From positions 124,001 to 188,000 of the forward strand of contig NZ_JAKRNK010000008.1 of NCBI RefSeq assembly GCF_022346885.1: 64,000 nt of DNA, given 5' to 3'. Origin of the DNA: Paenibacillus sp. ACRRX. Its GTDB lineage: Bacteria > Bacillota > Bacilli > Paenibacillales > Paenibacillaceae. The translations under genes were made by a program, and so were the position numbers. Shown piece after piece: positions 1 through 7,938 of this stretch. The number at the start of each line of letters is the position of its first letter. Positions within the stretch are counted from its first letter, which is position 1. The notes under the pieces are model-generated. The model was not told where the DNA came from, ran no database searches, and worked only from the letters and a program-made list of their open reading frames with translations.

Positions 1-206
1 TTGCACATGCATTTACGCCGTTAACGGCTTATGCCTTCTGTGCATTCGTCCTGCTGTACGTTCCGTGTTTAGCGACCGTCGGCATTATTCGGCGAGAGGT
101 AGCTTCATGGAAATGGACACTTTTCGCAATGGGCTATGCTTTAGTGGTGGCGTACCTAGTAGCCTTGTTTATTCGGCTTGGCGGCATGCTGCTCGGCTTT
201 GCTTAA
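1..206 (+). CDS. feoB: Ferrous iron transporter FeoB, C-terminal end (partial)
   Basis: The 5' end lies outside the window; the frame runs from base 3 to a TAA at 204-206. The visible 67 residues include [20 protein letters not shown] and two hydrophobic stretches, ending in [10 protein letters not shown]. This matches the last transmembrane part of FeoB, the GTP-driven inner-membrane Fe(II) importer; the conserved CxATxxxIxRE-type segment before the final helix is characteristic. The G domain cannot be seen here. The small Cys-rich gene that follows 21 bases later is the usual partner in Firmicutes, which supports the call. Confidence 0.88.
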   Translation, partial: AHAFTPLTAYAFCAFVLLYVPCLATVGIIRREVASWKWTLFAMGYALVVAYLVALFIRLGGMLLGFA

Positions 207-227
207 ATGGGAAAGGAAGCGATAACG

Positions 228-395
228 ATGTCGTGGTTCGAATTCATACTATTGGCTGCCATTTTCGGATATGCAGCCTGGGCTGTTCTAAGACATGTCA
301 AAAAGAGTAAGCAGGGGGCATGTGCATCTTGTTCCATCAGCAATTCATGCTCTTCCAAATGCGGAATGCAGGAGGACACATTCCCACGACCTTAG
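228..395 (+). CDS. FeoB-associated Cys-rich membrane protein
   Basis: A 55-residue protein with one N-terminal membrane helix (WFEFILLAAIFGYAAWAVL), a basic stretch (RHVKKSKQG) and a Cys cluster (ACASC...SCSSKC). This is the layout of the small FeoB-associated proteins found after feoB in Firmicutes, thought to assist iron transport or its regulation. An upstream ATG at 207 is open, but GGAAAGGAAG at 211-220 is placed to serve the ATG at 228, so that start is preferred. It is co-transcribed with feoB and followed by a strong terminator. Confidence 0.75.
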   Translation: MSWFEFILLAAIFGYAAWAVLRHVKKSKQGACASCSISNSCSSKCGMQEDTFPRP

Positions 396-422
396 TCATT
401 CCACATACTTGATATTCAAATG

Positions 423-472
423 ACAGAGAACCTTTCATCCCGCTTTTAGGCGTGGGATGAAAGGTTCTCTGT
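423..472. terminator. Rho-independent terminator after the feo genes
   Basis: Perfect 19-bp inverted repeat (arms 423-441 and 454-472, core AGAACCTTTCATCCC) with a 12-base loop. Short T and A tracts flank it, so it may also stop the converging LysR transcript. Confidence 0.8.
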
Positions 473-605
473 TTACATAAGTCCATATTCCTCATTGGGC
501 TCGCTGCCGCTAACACCAAATCCAATTCCGGCACCCGTCATAGTCCACTTGGTCGACTTCAAAAATGCCACGTACCTTACATTTGGTTATCGGTGATCGT
601 ATCTG

Positions 606-1496
606 TTATACCAATTGTCGCCTCAACTTAGTGACTTCATGGATCGTTTCCATAAATTTACGTTCCACTTCACCCAAATAGGCATCCATACGGCGAATAT
701 ACAAGACAGACACATACCTGAACTGCTCTGGTATAGTATACAGCTTCACCAATCCCTCGCGCTCCAACTTCTCGACTGCGGCACGAGGAACAAGCGTAAT
801 GCCCAGTCCCGCTACCACCGTACCGATTATCGTTTCCAGCGTACCGAATTCCATCACTTTATGCGGCGTCACGCGCTCAGCTTGCATCCACTGGCGCAGC
901 TTCGCACGGTATCCACATCCTTGACGAAAAACGAGCAGCGGCAGATGCAGTAATTCTCGTACATCGCGCAATTGAGCTAGTTCATCACGATTTGTACTGC
1001 ACACCAGCACAAGCTCCTCCTCGAACACCGGGTGTTGTTCTATATTAGGCTCTTGAATAGGGCCTGACACAAATGCTCCATCAAGTTTCAATTCTAGCAC
1101 TTCTTCTATTAATTTCTCCGTCACACCTGTCATCAGCGATAGGTCAACCTTCGCGTACTTGCGATGATACAGGCTTAAAATATCAGGCAAGCCAACCACT
1201 GTCTCGACAGAGCCAATAAGAAGGGAGCCCGATGGATCTTCAGGATTCTGAAAGGCCTTCCGCATCTCCGTAATCAGCAGCAGCATACGCTCGGCATAAA
1301 CGAGCAGCTTCCTGCCTTCCGCATTAAGGGTCATCCCGCGGCGATGTCGGTGAAATAACGGATGTCCGATCTCTTGTTCCAACGTGCGAATACGTGCCGT
1401 TACGTTAGACTGCACATAACCAAGCTGTTCTGCAGCGCGACTGACGCTGCCCTGCTCCGCAACCGCCTTAAAAATATGGATATCACTCAAATCCAC
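606..1496 (-). CDS. LysR-family transcriptional regulator
   Basis: About 296 aa, the normal LysR length. The N-terminal winged helix-turn-helix is clear (IHIFKAVAEQGSVSRAAEQLGYVQSNVTARIRTLE), followed by an effector-binding domain from about residue 90. GTG at 1505 is also open, but AAGAGG is adjacent to it and 6 bases before the GTG at 1496, and MDLSDIHIF is the usual LysR beginning, so 1496 is chosen. It is divergent from an EamA transporter across about 200 AT-rich bases, the classic arrangement for a LysR protein controlling its neighbour. The effector is unknown; resemblance to CysL/YwfK-type regulators is only general. Confidence 0.9.
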   Translation of the reverse strand: MDLSDIHIFKAVAEQGSVSRAAEQLGYVQSNVTARIRTLEQEIGHPLFHRHRRGMTLNAEGRKLLVYAERMLLLITEMRKAFQNPEDPSGSLLIGSVETVVGLPDILSLYHRKYAKVDLSLMTGVTEKLIEEVLELKLDGAFVSGPIQEPNIEQHPVFEEELVLVCSTNRDELAQLRDVRELLHLPLLVFRQGCGYRAKLRQWMQAERVTPHKVMEFGTLETIIGTVVAGLGITLVPRAAVEKLEREGLVKLYTIPEQFRYVSVLYIRRMDAYLGEVERKFMETIHEVTKLRRQLV

Positions 1497-1697
1497 ACTG
1501 AACACCTCTTCACATCAGACGTTAGGTATTAATTTAAATGATATCATAAATCACTTTCAATTATTTTACAAGATACTTCCTTAAGCCGTATGATGATTCC
1601 TGTCGATAGAAATTAATTCAGATTTTAAATATGATTGTCTATATACATGAAACTGTCGTTACTTCATGAGTCAGACAACTAGGAGTGTGCCGTTACC

Positions 1698-2675
1698 ATG
1701 TCCAAGTCTCAATTGTTAAAGGGAGCCTTATTATGCTTTATTGCTGCTGTCGCTTGGGGAGCGATGTTTCCCGTAGCTGAGAGTGCGCTCCACCATCTGG
1801 ATCCCTTCTGGTTCTCTACCCTTCGTTATGTAACTGTTACGATCCTCCTCGTTTTGTTGTTGCTATGGAAGGAAGGTCGTTCTGCTTTCCGCCTGGATGG
1901 CAAGGGATTTAAGCTCTGGATATTTGGTACATTTGCTTTTACAATCTACAATTTTGGCGTGTTCTGGGGACAGCAGCAATTAGGAAAATCAGGTGTCCTG
2001 CTTGCCTCGATTATGGAGTCGTTTATGCCTATGTTAGTCGTACTGCTGATGTGGTTCCTAACACGAAAGCGCCCTAATCTAGGAACATTAGCCTGTGTCA
2101 TCGTTGCATTTATAGGCGTGTTGTTTGTAGTAACAAAAGGTGATCTGGCGATGTTTGGTAGCAGTGGCTTTAAAATAATGCCATTGCTTTCTATTTTTGC
2201 AGCGGTCATTAGTTGGGTACTGTATACGGTAGGCAGCGGACAATTCAAAGGTTTCTCCGCGCTGCGTTATTCCACGCTAACCTGTTTATTAGGATCGATT
2301 ACATCTTTAGTTATCGTATCGATAGCGACGATGTTTGGTCAACTCAAAATGCCAACATCAACTGAAATTGTGCCCGTACTGCCGGAAATGGCATTTATGA
2401 TCCTTGCGGCGGGGTTGCTAGCACTGCTCAGCTGGTTAAAAGGCATTGAACTGCTATCGCCAGTTAACGGCATGTTATTTATTAACTTTGTACCTGCAAC
2501 TACATTTGTAATTTCGGTTCTTCAAGGCTATAGCGTGTCTGTCGCAGAATGGATCGGTACTGCCCTTATCGTCGGCGCTTTAATCGCAAACAACATCATC
2601 AGCAGGCGTCCAGCTGCCGAAACGGCACCTAATGGCCATGCATCCAAGGTCAAATCACGCGCGAGCGTAGCTTAG
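1698..2675 (+). CDS. DMT-superfamily (EamA) transporter
   Basis: 325 aa with about ten hydrophobic segments in two EamA repeats; the first begins LCFIAAVAWGAMFPVAESAL, with the usual proline-containing helix and a SxxMESFMPMLVVLL segment at the end of repeat 1. The C-terminus is a basic cytoplasmic tail (SRRPAAETAP...). EamA proteins export metabolites such as amino acids or their derivatives; the substrate cannot be read from sequence. The ribosome binding site (AGGAG near 1681) is rather far from the ATG. The divergent LysR gene is the likely regulator. Confidence 0.88.
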   Translation: MSKSQLLKGALLCFIAAVAWGAMFPVAESALHHLDPFWFSTLRYVTVTILLVLLLLWKEGRSAFRLDGKGFKLWIFGTFAFTIYNFGVFWGQQQLGKSGVLLASIMESFMPMLVVLLMWFLTRKRPNLGTLACVIVAFIGVLFVVTKGDLAMFGSSGFKIMPLLSIFAAVISWVLYTVGSGQFKGFSALRYSTLTCLLGSITSLVIVSIATMFGQLKMPTSTEIVPVLPEMAFMILAAGLLALLSWLKGIELLSPVNGMLFINFVPATTFVISVLQGYSVSVAEWIGTALIVGALIANNIISRRPAAETAPNGHASKVKSRASVA

Positions 2676-2829
2676 TCAGTCCGGTATCCTGTTCACTAAC
2701 AGTGACGACAACGTCCTCTGCTTGAGGGCTGCAAGCAATGACTTATATTTCATTCGGTTTATACCCTACAGTTAAACCATTCAGCCCGCTTCACATGCAA
2801 TAACACATAGTTCCTGAATGAAACAATAC

Positions 2830-2874
2830 AAAGAAGCACCATCTCCGCCAATAGTGTGGAGATGGTGCTTCTTT
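2830..2874 (-). terminator. Terminator downstream of pepA
   Basis: Perfect 17-bp inverted repeat (AAAGAAGCACCATCTCC at 2830-2846, complement at 2858-2874) with an 11-base loop. It lies between the convergent EamA and pepA genes, so it may serve both strands. Confidence 0.75.
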
Positions 2875-2925
2875 GGAATATATGTTCACGGGTATTACCT
2901 ATCGTTGTCGAGCCTGCTTCAGCTC

Positions 2926-4446
2926 CTACAAATCAGACATAATCGTCTCTGTTATCGTTCTCACCATCACACCAGTAGCACCCTTCGGGTCTACTCCGCG
3001 CGGCTTGCCCAGGAACGCTGTTCCAGCAATATCAAGGTGAATCCAAGGCAATCCGTCTGCAAACGTGCCTACAAACAAACCTGCCGTGATCGCACCGCCA
3101 CCTCGACCGCAGCTGTTGCGTACATCTGCCACATCACTCTTCAGCAGCTCTGCGTACTCGGGGTGTGATGGCAGCGGCCACACATATTCTCCAGTTCGCT
3201 TCGAAGCTGTGATAAGCTCCTGCATAAAGGTCTCGTCATTCGTCACAACGCCGGTCGTAATATCTGCCAGCGCTACTACTGCTGCACCCGTCAGCGTTGC
3301 AACATCGATCAGCTTCGAAGCGCCCAGTTCCTTGGCATAGGTCATGCCGTCTGCCAGCACCAAGCGACCTTCTGCATCCGTATTAAGCACCTCAATCGTG
3401 CGGCCGCTATATGTGGTCAGCACATCACCCGGTTTCATCGCACTGCTTGAAGGCATATTTTCTGCGGATGGAATAACGCAGAGCACGTTCTCCTTCGGCT
3501 GCAGCTGGCCAATCGCTGCCATCGTACCAAGCACAGTAGCTGCGCCGCCCATATCGCATATCATATCGTCCATGCCTTCTGCTTTCTTAAGTGAGATGCC
3601 GCCAGTATCAAAAGTAATCCCTTTCCCAACAAGTCCAAACACGTCGTTCCACTGCTCTTTGCCTTGGTATTTCAGCACAATCATGCGGGGAGGATTGACA
3701 CTGCCTTTGCCTACGCCAAGCAGTCCGCCCATCCCTTTCTCTTGAATCTGCTGCTCGTCCAGCACATGTGCTTCGAAGCCGTATTGAGCTGCAAGCTGCA
3801 GTGCATAATCTGCCAGCACACTAGGCACTAGCAAATTGCCCGGCAGATTCGTCAAGTCACGCGCCACCGTCGTACCTATCGCATAAGCTTTACCAGCTTC
3901 TGCTCCCTGCTGCCATGTGCTTGCCTCAAGCTGCTCACCGCAAAGAGTCAGCGATTCAAACTTATGTATGGGCTTCGCGTCAAGCTTATAGGTGACTCGC
4001 TGATATGCGCCAAGCAAGAATCCTTCGGTGAGAGCATGGGCAGTCGCTGCCGCGTCCTTCTCTACAGTCAGAGATACCAGATCTTCCGGCACCGCAACCG
4101 CAACCCGTGCCACCCCAAGCTTATATGCTTCTTTGGCTGCATTAGCCAACATCAGTCGAACATCTTTAGTAGTCAATGGATCTTCTTTGCGGCCAACCGC
4201 AATTAGATAACGGACGTTTCCGTCACGTACCGGAAAGACGCGAGTGTTACGTTCCTCTACTTGGAACAGCCCACATTCAACTGCATCCTTGCACAGTTGA
4301 CCGCCGGGCACATCCTGTGCACGATTCTGCCACTCCGACTTGGAGAATAGCACAATGACAGCATCTGCCTCTACTTCCTTCACAGACTTGGCCATTACCT
4401 GCACCGAAATGCCACCCAACTGCTCCACATTGGTCAAATTCATCAT
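2926..4446 (-). CDS. pepA: Leucyl aminopeptidase, M17 family (PepA)
   Basis: About 506 aa. The C-terminal catalytic domain has the M17 signature NTDAEGRL and the metal-binding segments VGKGITFDTGGISLKK and ICDMGGAATVLG; the N-terminal macro-like domain is also present. This family uses two metal ions to remove N-terminal residues from peptides in the cytoplasm, usually as a hexamer. AAAGGAAGG sits 4-7 bases before two adjacent ATGs (4446 and 4443); an ATG at 4467 lies upstream of this site and is less likely. The gene appears monocistronic, with a strong terminator downstream. Confidence 0.93.
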   Translation of the reverse strand: MMNLTNVEQLGGISVQVMAKSVKEVEADAVIVLFSKSEWQNRAQDVPGGQLCKDAVECGLFQVEERNTRVFPVRDGNVRYLIAVGRKEDPLTTKDVRLMLANAAKEAYKLGVARVAVAVPEDLVSLTVEKDAAATAHALTEGFLLGAYQRVTYKLDAKPIHKFESLTLCGEQLEASTWQQGAEAGKAYAIGTTVARDLTNLPGNLLVPSVLADYALQLAAQYGFEAHVLDEQQIQEKGMGGLLGVGKGSVNPPRMIVLKYQGKEQWNDVFGLVGKGITFDTGGISLKKAEGMDDMICDMGGAATVLGTMAAIGQLQPKENVLCVIPSAENMPSSSAMKPGDVLTTYSGRTIEVLNTDAEGRLVLADGMTYAKELGASKLIDVATLTGAAVVALADITTGVVTNDETFMQELITASKRTGEYVWPLPSHPEYAELLKSDVADVRNSCGRGGGAITAGLFVGTFADGLPWIHLDIAGTAFLGKPRGVDPKGATGVMVRTITETIMSDL

Positions 4447-4528
4447 TATACCTTCCTTTACTGTCATGGTCTCGTCCTGCTAATCCTTATTATACCACAC
4501 CCTTAGATTGCAATTAGAACCTATGAGG

Positions 4529-5983
4529 TTAGGAGTCGAAGTACAGCAGATTAGCAGGTTTTGAACCGTTAAGCGGCAGCCGAATAATAAATTCGGTCCA
4601 CTCGTCCTGCTGGCTGTCTACTTCAATCGTTCCCCCGTGATTCCTTATGATGCGATAACTCACGGACAAACCTAATCCAGTACCTTCCTCCTTTGTTGTA
4701 AAAAAGGGATCAAATAAGCGTTCCAGCGTTCGCTCATCCATGCCCTTGCCATTATCTATGATGTGTATTGCTACGTAACGGCCTTCTTTAACCGTCCTGA
4801 GCGTAATAGATCCTTTACGCTTGTCGCGCACTTCATCTAAGGCGTCAATTGCGTTCCGGATCATATTTAACAGTACCTGTTTGATTTGCTTTACATCAAT
4901 CGATACAAACAAGGTACCGTCTTGTATTTCGTTAAGTAGTATAATCTCGCAGCCTTTCATCAAAGCTTCGCTTTCGGTTAATAGCACAACTTCTCTCAAT
5001 AGAGAGGATATCGGAATCTCAGAAGTCAGTGGAGCTGTCGGCTTGGAGGAGTTCAGAAACTCGAAGATGATATCGTTCGCACGATCAATCTCGGCTAGAA
5101 TAATACGTGCATATTCTTCTTTGCCGAGCTGCATCAGATGCGGACGCAATAGTTGAATGAAGCCGCGAATCGAAGTTAATGGATTCCGAATTTCATGAGC
5201 GATGGCTGCTGCAATTTTGCCGAGTATAGCCAGCTTGTCATTTTGCACAGCCGTTTGCTCGATGCGCTTATAATCAGACACATCCTTGATGCTGAACAAA
5301 TAGTCCCCATCCATCTGCTCTCCATGCGTGAACGTGACCAAAAACGTCCGACCTTGCTTATCAACGAATTCATGATAGCGCTTTCTATAAACAATGGTCT
5401 CTCGGTACATACGCAAGATAAGTTTCCGTTTTTCACGACTGATAGAAGGATGTCTCATCACTTCAAGCAGCGTGCAGCCTACAAGTTCTTTACGAGGTAC
5501 ATGTAGAAGTTTGGCCGCCTCTACGTTAATAAAAGACAATATGCCGGTGTCATCAAACAACACGATGGCGCTGTCCATTTGCTGAAGTACGTTCTCATAC
5601 TTGTTGCGAGAAATCGTGTTTGCAAACAAGGACTGAGCAGACTGCATCCACGGTTCGCGAATCGGGTCAATGGACAATACATTCCCCTCCTTGCTACCTC
5701 GTTCCGCCTGAATGACGGACAAGCACTCCATAAAATAAGCATATGACCGATGGAACATGACTTCTGCTTCATCCAGTTCAACATGCGTCAGCATCATCGA
5801 CATCGTATCTTCATGAAGATTAAGCACGTCATTTGGTTGTAATTCAGTCAGTGAACGTGCAGCCTCCCTCGCCTGTTCCAATTCCTGAGCATGGCCGTTA
5901 ATAATATATCGGCGCAAGCTTCTGGAATATCTTTGTTTCCACAGAACAAGCTCACGCTCCTCACTCGCACTAATCCCACTCAA
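4529..5983 (-). CDS. PAS-domain sensor histidine kinase, sporulation-kinase type
   Basis: 484 aa, no membrane segment. The N-terminal 85 residues (RYIINGHAQELEQAREAARS) recall the RsbU-type N-terminal domain. A PAS domain spans about 125-240 (QQMDSAIVLFDDTGILSFIN). The HisKA phosphoacceptor is H263 in AHEIRNPLTSIRGFIQLL, followed by an HATPase domain with N, G1 (DNGKGMD) and G2 (GTGLGLS) boxes. The domain order and H-box match soluble KinA/KinE-like kinases that feed the Spo0A phosphorelay; no response regulator is adjacent, as expected for an orphan sporulation kinase. Start is TTG with GGGGTGA 6 bases upstream. A 0A-box-like heptamer lies about 110 bases upstream. Confidence 0.85.
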   Translation of the reverse strand: MSGISASEERELVLWKQRYSRSLRRYIINGHAQELEQAREAARSLTELQPNDVLNLHEDTMSMMLTHVELDEAEVMFHRSYAYFMECLSVIQAERGSKEGNVLSIDPIREPWMQSAQSLFANTISRNKYENVLQQMDSAIVLFDDTGILSFINVEAAKLLHVPRKELVGCTLLEVMRHPSISREKRKLILRMYRETIVYRKRYHEFVDKQGRTFLVTFTHGEQMDGDYLFSIKDVSDYKRIEQTAVQNDKLAILGKIAAAIAHEIRNPLTSIRGFIQLLRPHLMQLGKEEYARIILAEIDRANDIIFEFLNSSKPTAPLTSEIPISSLLREVVLLTESEALMKGCEIILLNEIQDGTLFVSIDVKQIKQVLLNMIRNAIDALDEVRDKRKGSITLRTVKEGRYVAIHIIDNGKGMDERTLERLFDPFFTTKEEGTGLGLSVSYRIIRNHGGTIEVDSQQDEWTEFIIRLPLNGSKPANLLYFDS

Positions 5984-6091
5984 TGTATCTCACCCCACTG
6001 CAGCACTAATCTGCTGTAGCTACAAATTTGGCTTGAATCATCAATGATTTCATCATAGTTAAATTAGGATATTAAAATCAACCTAATATAA

Positions 6092-6098
6092 TGTCGAA
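6092..6098 (+). promoter_or_regulatory. Possible Spo0A box
   Basis: TGTCGAA matches the Spo0A consensus heptamer and lies about 110 bases upstream of the kinase start. A 7-mer can occur by chance. Confidence 0.35.
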
Positions 6099-6169
6099 TA
6101 ACAGCAAAAAAACAGGGATTGCCTAAAAGAAACCTAAACATTTAGAAAACCGTTTAAACTTTCTACAAT

Positions 6170-6303
6170 TTCAGAGCAAATACGGAAAGATGCGCGTAAC
6201 GCAAAGGTTGGGAGCATAAAATGTCTTTCTTGTAACGGAGACGAGTTGATTAAGCGGCGGTGGTGACTGCACACTTCAAAAAGGCGACTTTCGTCGCCTT
6301 TTT
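6170..6303 (+). ncRNA. Candidate small structured RNA with terminator
   Basis: The 359-base gap 5984-6342 holds no gene. On the plus strand, possible -35/-10 elements (TTAGAA, TACAAT) near 6142-6168 are followed by a region with GCAAATACGGAAAG, ACGCAAAGG and GC-rich segments, and then by the hairpin at 6278-6303. CAAA, GAAAG and ACGCAAAG in this order faintly recall the c-di-GMP-I riboswitch core, but conserved flanking pairs are not clear, and no gene follows on this strand. It could be unrelated 5' sequence. Confidence 0.22.
6278..6303. terminator. Bidirectional rho-independent terminator
   Basis: AAAAAGGCGA (6278-6287) pairs with TCGCCTTTTT (6294-6303) around a 6-base loop. A and T tracts at the two ends let it act on either strand; it would end the minus-strand gene at 6343. 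Confidence 0.8.
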
Positions 6304-6342
6304 GTTATACGTGAAGTCCATTCGTGGGGCTGACAAGGATCA

Positions 6343-6750
6343 TTACTTCTGCTTGGTTAATTGTGACTTTCTGCGACTCATTAGTGCTAATCGCCGTTTG
6401 AGCTGAGCTTCCCATTGGGCATCTTTCCACTGCTTGGCAAGCGCCAACAGGTCAAGAGCGGAATCAATCTGGCTGCGAACGATTTCAAGCGGATCTTCGT
6501 CTTCATGATTCACGCAATTCTCAAACAACTTCATGTCTTCTTCTGTCACGTAATCTTTAAAATCAACGTCCTCAACACCGTCTGTCTGTGCATACTCCGC
6601 TAAAATCTCATACTCATTTTCCACAAGATAATGCACTTCAATGCGCTGACACACCGGACATAATAGCAGGGGAACATTATGAATCCTTGTCCGATAATGT
6701 TGTAACGTACCTTTACTTCCAATCATGCTTGCCCCGCAACAAAAACTCAT
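6343..6750 (-). CDS. Conserved hypothetical protein with zinc-ribbon-like N-terminus
   Basis: 135 aa. Residues 1-45 carry MSFCCG and, about 38 residues later, LLCPVCQRIEVHY, a pair of Cys motifs that could bind one zinc ion. The middle is acidic (VEDVDFKDYVTEEDMKLFEN) and the C-terminus is basic and helical (LKRRLALMSRRKSQLTKQK). An earlier start at 6828 is open, but AGGAGGGAG lies 4 bases before the ATG at 6750, which decides the start. I do not recognise the family; the Cys pattern is that of a small metal-binding or nucleic-acid-associated protein. Confidence 0.6.
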   Translation of the reverse strand: MSFCCGASMIGSKGTLQHYRTRIHNVPLLLCPVCQRIEVHYLVENEYEILAEYAQTDGVEDVDFKDYVTEEDMKLFENCVNHEDEDPLEIVRSQIDSALDLLALAKQWKDAQWEAQLKRRLALMSRRKSQLTKQK

Positions 6751-6953
6751 GTGCTCCCTCCTCTTAAATGCACCTTCATGTGGATGCAACATTTGGTTAA
6801 GGAACGATTGTTGTAGCATATTCGTCACACAATCAACAAATTCCTTTTTTCAAAACAAAATGAAATGAAAATCGCGGTATCATGTACGTATATTGTGCCT
6901 AATTTCTTCATATACATGTGAAACATTACAAATTGGAACGGGGTGTGTGCACC

Positions 6954-7169
6954 ATGCCATTAAATGTATTGTTTGTCCCTTCTAAGCAAATAAGCTATCT
7001 CCTATACGATGAAACCACTAGTGAATTGGTAGCCCAATATGCAACTGGTGAAACCAAATCCTATCGAAGTGTACCCGCTAGCTGGTTCAGACAGCTTCAA
7101 TTGTCTGACAATCGTTATGACGATTTTGTTGAGCTGACACAACGTATTGTGAAAGCCCCGCAAACCTGA
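6954..7169 (+). CDS. Small KTSC-like protein
   Basis: 71 aa from the ATG at 6954, preceded by GGGGTG. The pattern SYLLYDETTSELVAQYATGE, then a YRSVP segment and a final helix, resembles KTSC domains (about 60 residues, named for a lysyl-tRNA-synthetase-associated domain), in which a G-x-x-Y-x-Y-x-x-VP element follows two strands. The match is partial and the function is unknown. A GTG at 6918 would add 12 residues but has no ribosome binding site. Confidence 0.55.
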   Translation: MPLNVLFVPSKQISYLLYDETTSELVAQYATGETKSYRSVPASWFRQLQLSDNRYDDFVELTQRIVKAPQT

Positions 7170-7329
7170 TCCTTTGCCACACCCAACTCACACACGTAAT
7201 AGAGTTTTTGCCAGACCGCTTCTACTAAACTATTGTAACTCTTTTCATAGATTATCATACTTTTTCAAAAGCACCTTATTTAATATTTCTTTACTGAAAC
7301 ATTAGACATAGATCGTGAATATCACGGAT

Positions 7330-7371
7330 ATGATGGTTTGGAACCACTCTGTTAGCCGGTTTGTCCATCAT
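7330..7371 (+). promoter_or_regulatory. Hairpin in the leader of the glucan operon
   Basis: ATGATGG (7330-7336) pairs with CCATCAT (7365-7371), with an inner AACC/GGTT stem, 28 bases before the first gene. It is not followed by a T tract, so it is not a terminator; an mRNA-stability or control role is a guess. Confidence 0.35.
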
Positions 7372-7398
7372 CGTAATCACGGGTGAAAGGAGGTCTCT

Positions 7399-7938
7399 AT
7401 GTTTAATACCACATCGATAACAGCATGGCCGCCACGCTATGACACGCAAATCATCCATCTCATGATCCAAAGCCCGACTGTGCTTTACGCATACTGGGAA
7501 ATAAGTGAACGCAGGCGGCGGATGATAGCCGCCCACTACGGAAAACATTGGGATGGATTATGCAAAGTGGCCCGATTATTAAGGTCATTTACCACATCTC
7601 AAACCGGAGCGGTTGAATCGTATACGGATGTATATGTCCATGATACTGATCGTTGGTATTTCCGGCATCTTGAACCAAATGTCGTCTACCAGTTGGAATA
7701 TGGCCTTCTAACTGAAGATCACCTGTTTGTCTCACTGCTTCGCTCTCCTGCCATACGTACGCCGCGCAGCGAGCCAGTCCTGTATGAATCCAGTAATGCC
7801 GCTGACAAGAACGATGAGGGTCATCAGCATAAGTCACCAGCACATGGTACCTCCTTGTCATCATATGATCACGCTTCGCCATTCAAGCAGTTCTCGACGT
7901 ATTCGTTATATCCAATTGAAGAAGGGGTTCAAAAATGA
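7399..7938 (+). CDS. DUF4912 domain protein
   Basis: 179 aa. The segment HLMIQSPTVLYAYWEISERR is the hallmark of DUF4912 (a LMV.SP..LYAYWE-type pattern), followed by beta-rich DVYVHDTDRWYFRHLEP and YQLEYGLL elements up to about residue 120; the last 55 residues are low-complexity and probably disordered. The domain is repeatedly found next to DUF1957/GH57 branching-type enzymes and resembles a carbohydrate-binding or immunoglobulin-like module. AAAGGAGG lies 8 bases upstream of the ATG. The stop overlaps the start of the next gene by 4 bases, so translation is probably coupled. A glucan-binding role is inferred from context. Confidence 0.8.
   Translation: MFNTTSITAWPPRYDTQIIHLMIQSPTVLYAYWEISERRRRMIAAHYGKHWDGLCKVARLLRSFTTSQTGAVESYTDVYVHDTDRWYFRHLEPNVVYQLEYGLLTEDHLFVSLLRSPAIRTPRSEPVLYESSNAADKNDEGHQHKSPAHGTSLSSYDHASPFKQFSTYSLYPIEEGVQK

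Noticed and set aside
2926-4446. Several plus-strand frames across pepA
   Set aside because: All are antisense shadows of a complete M17 aminopeptidase.
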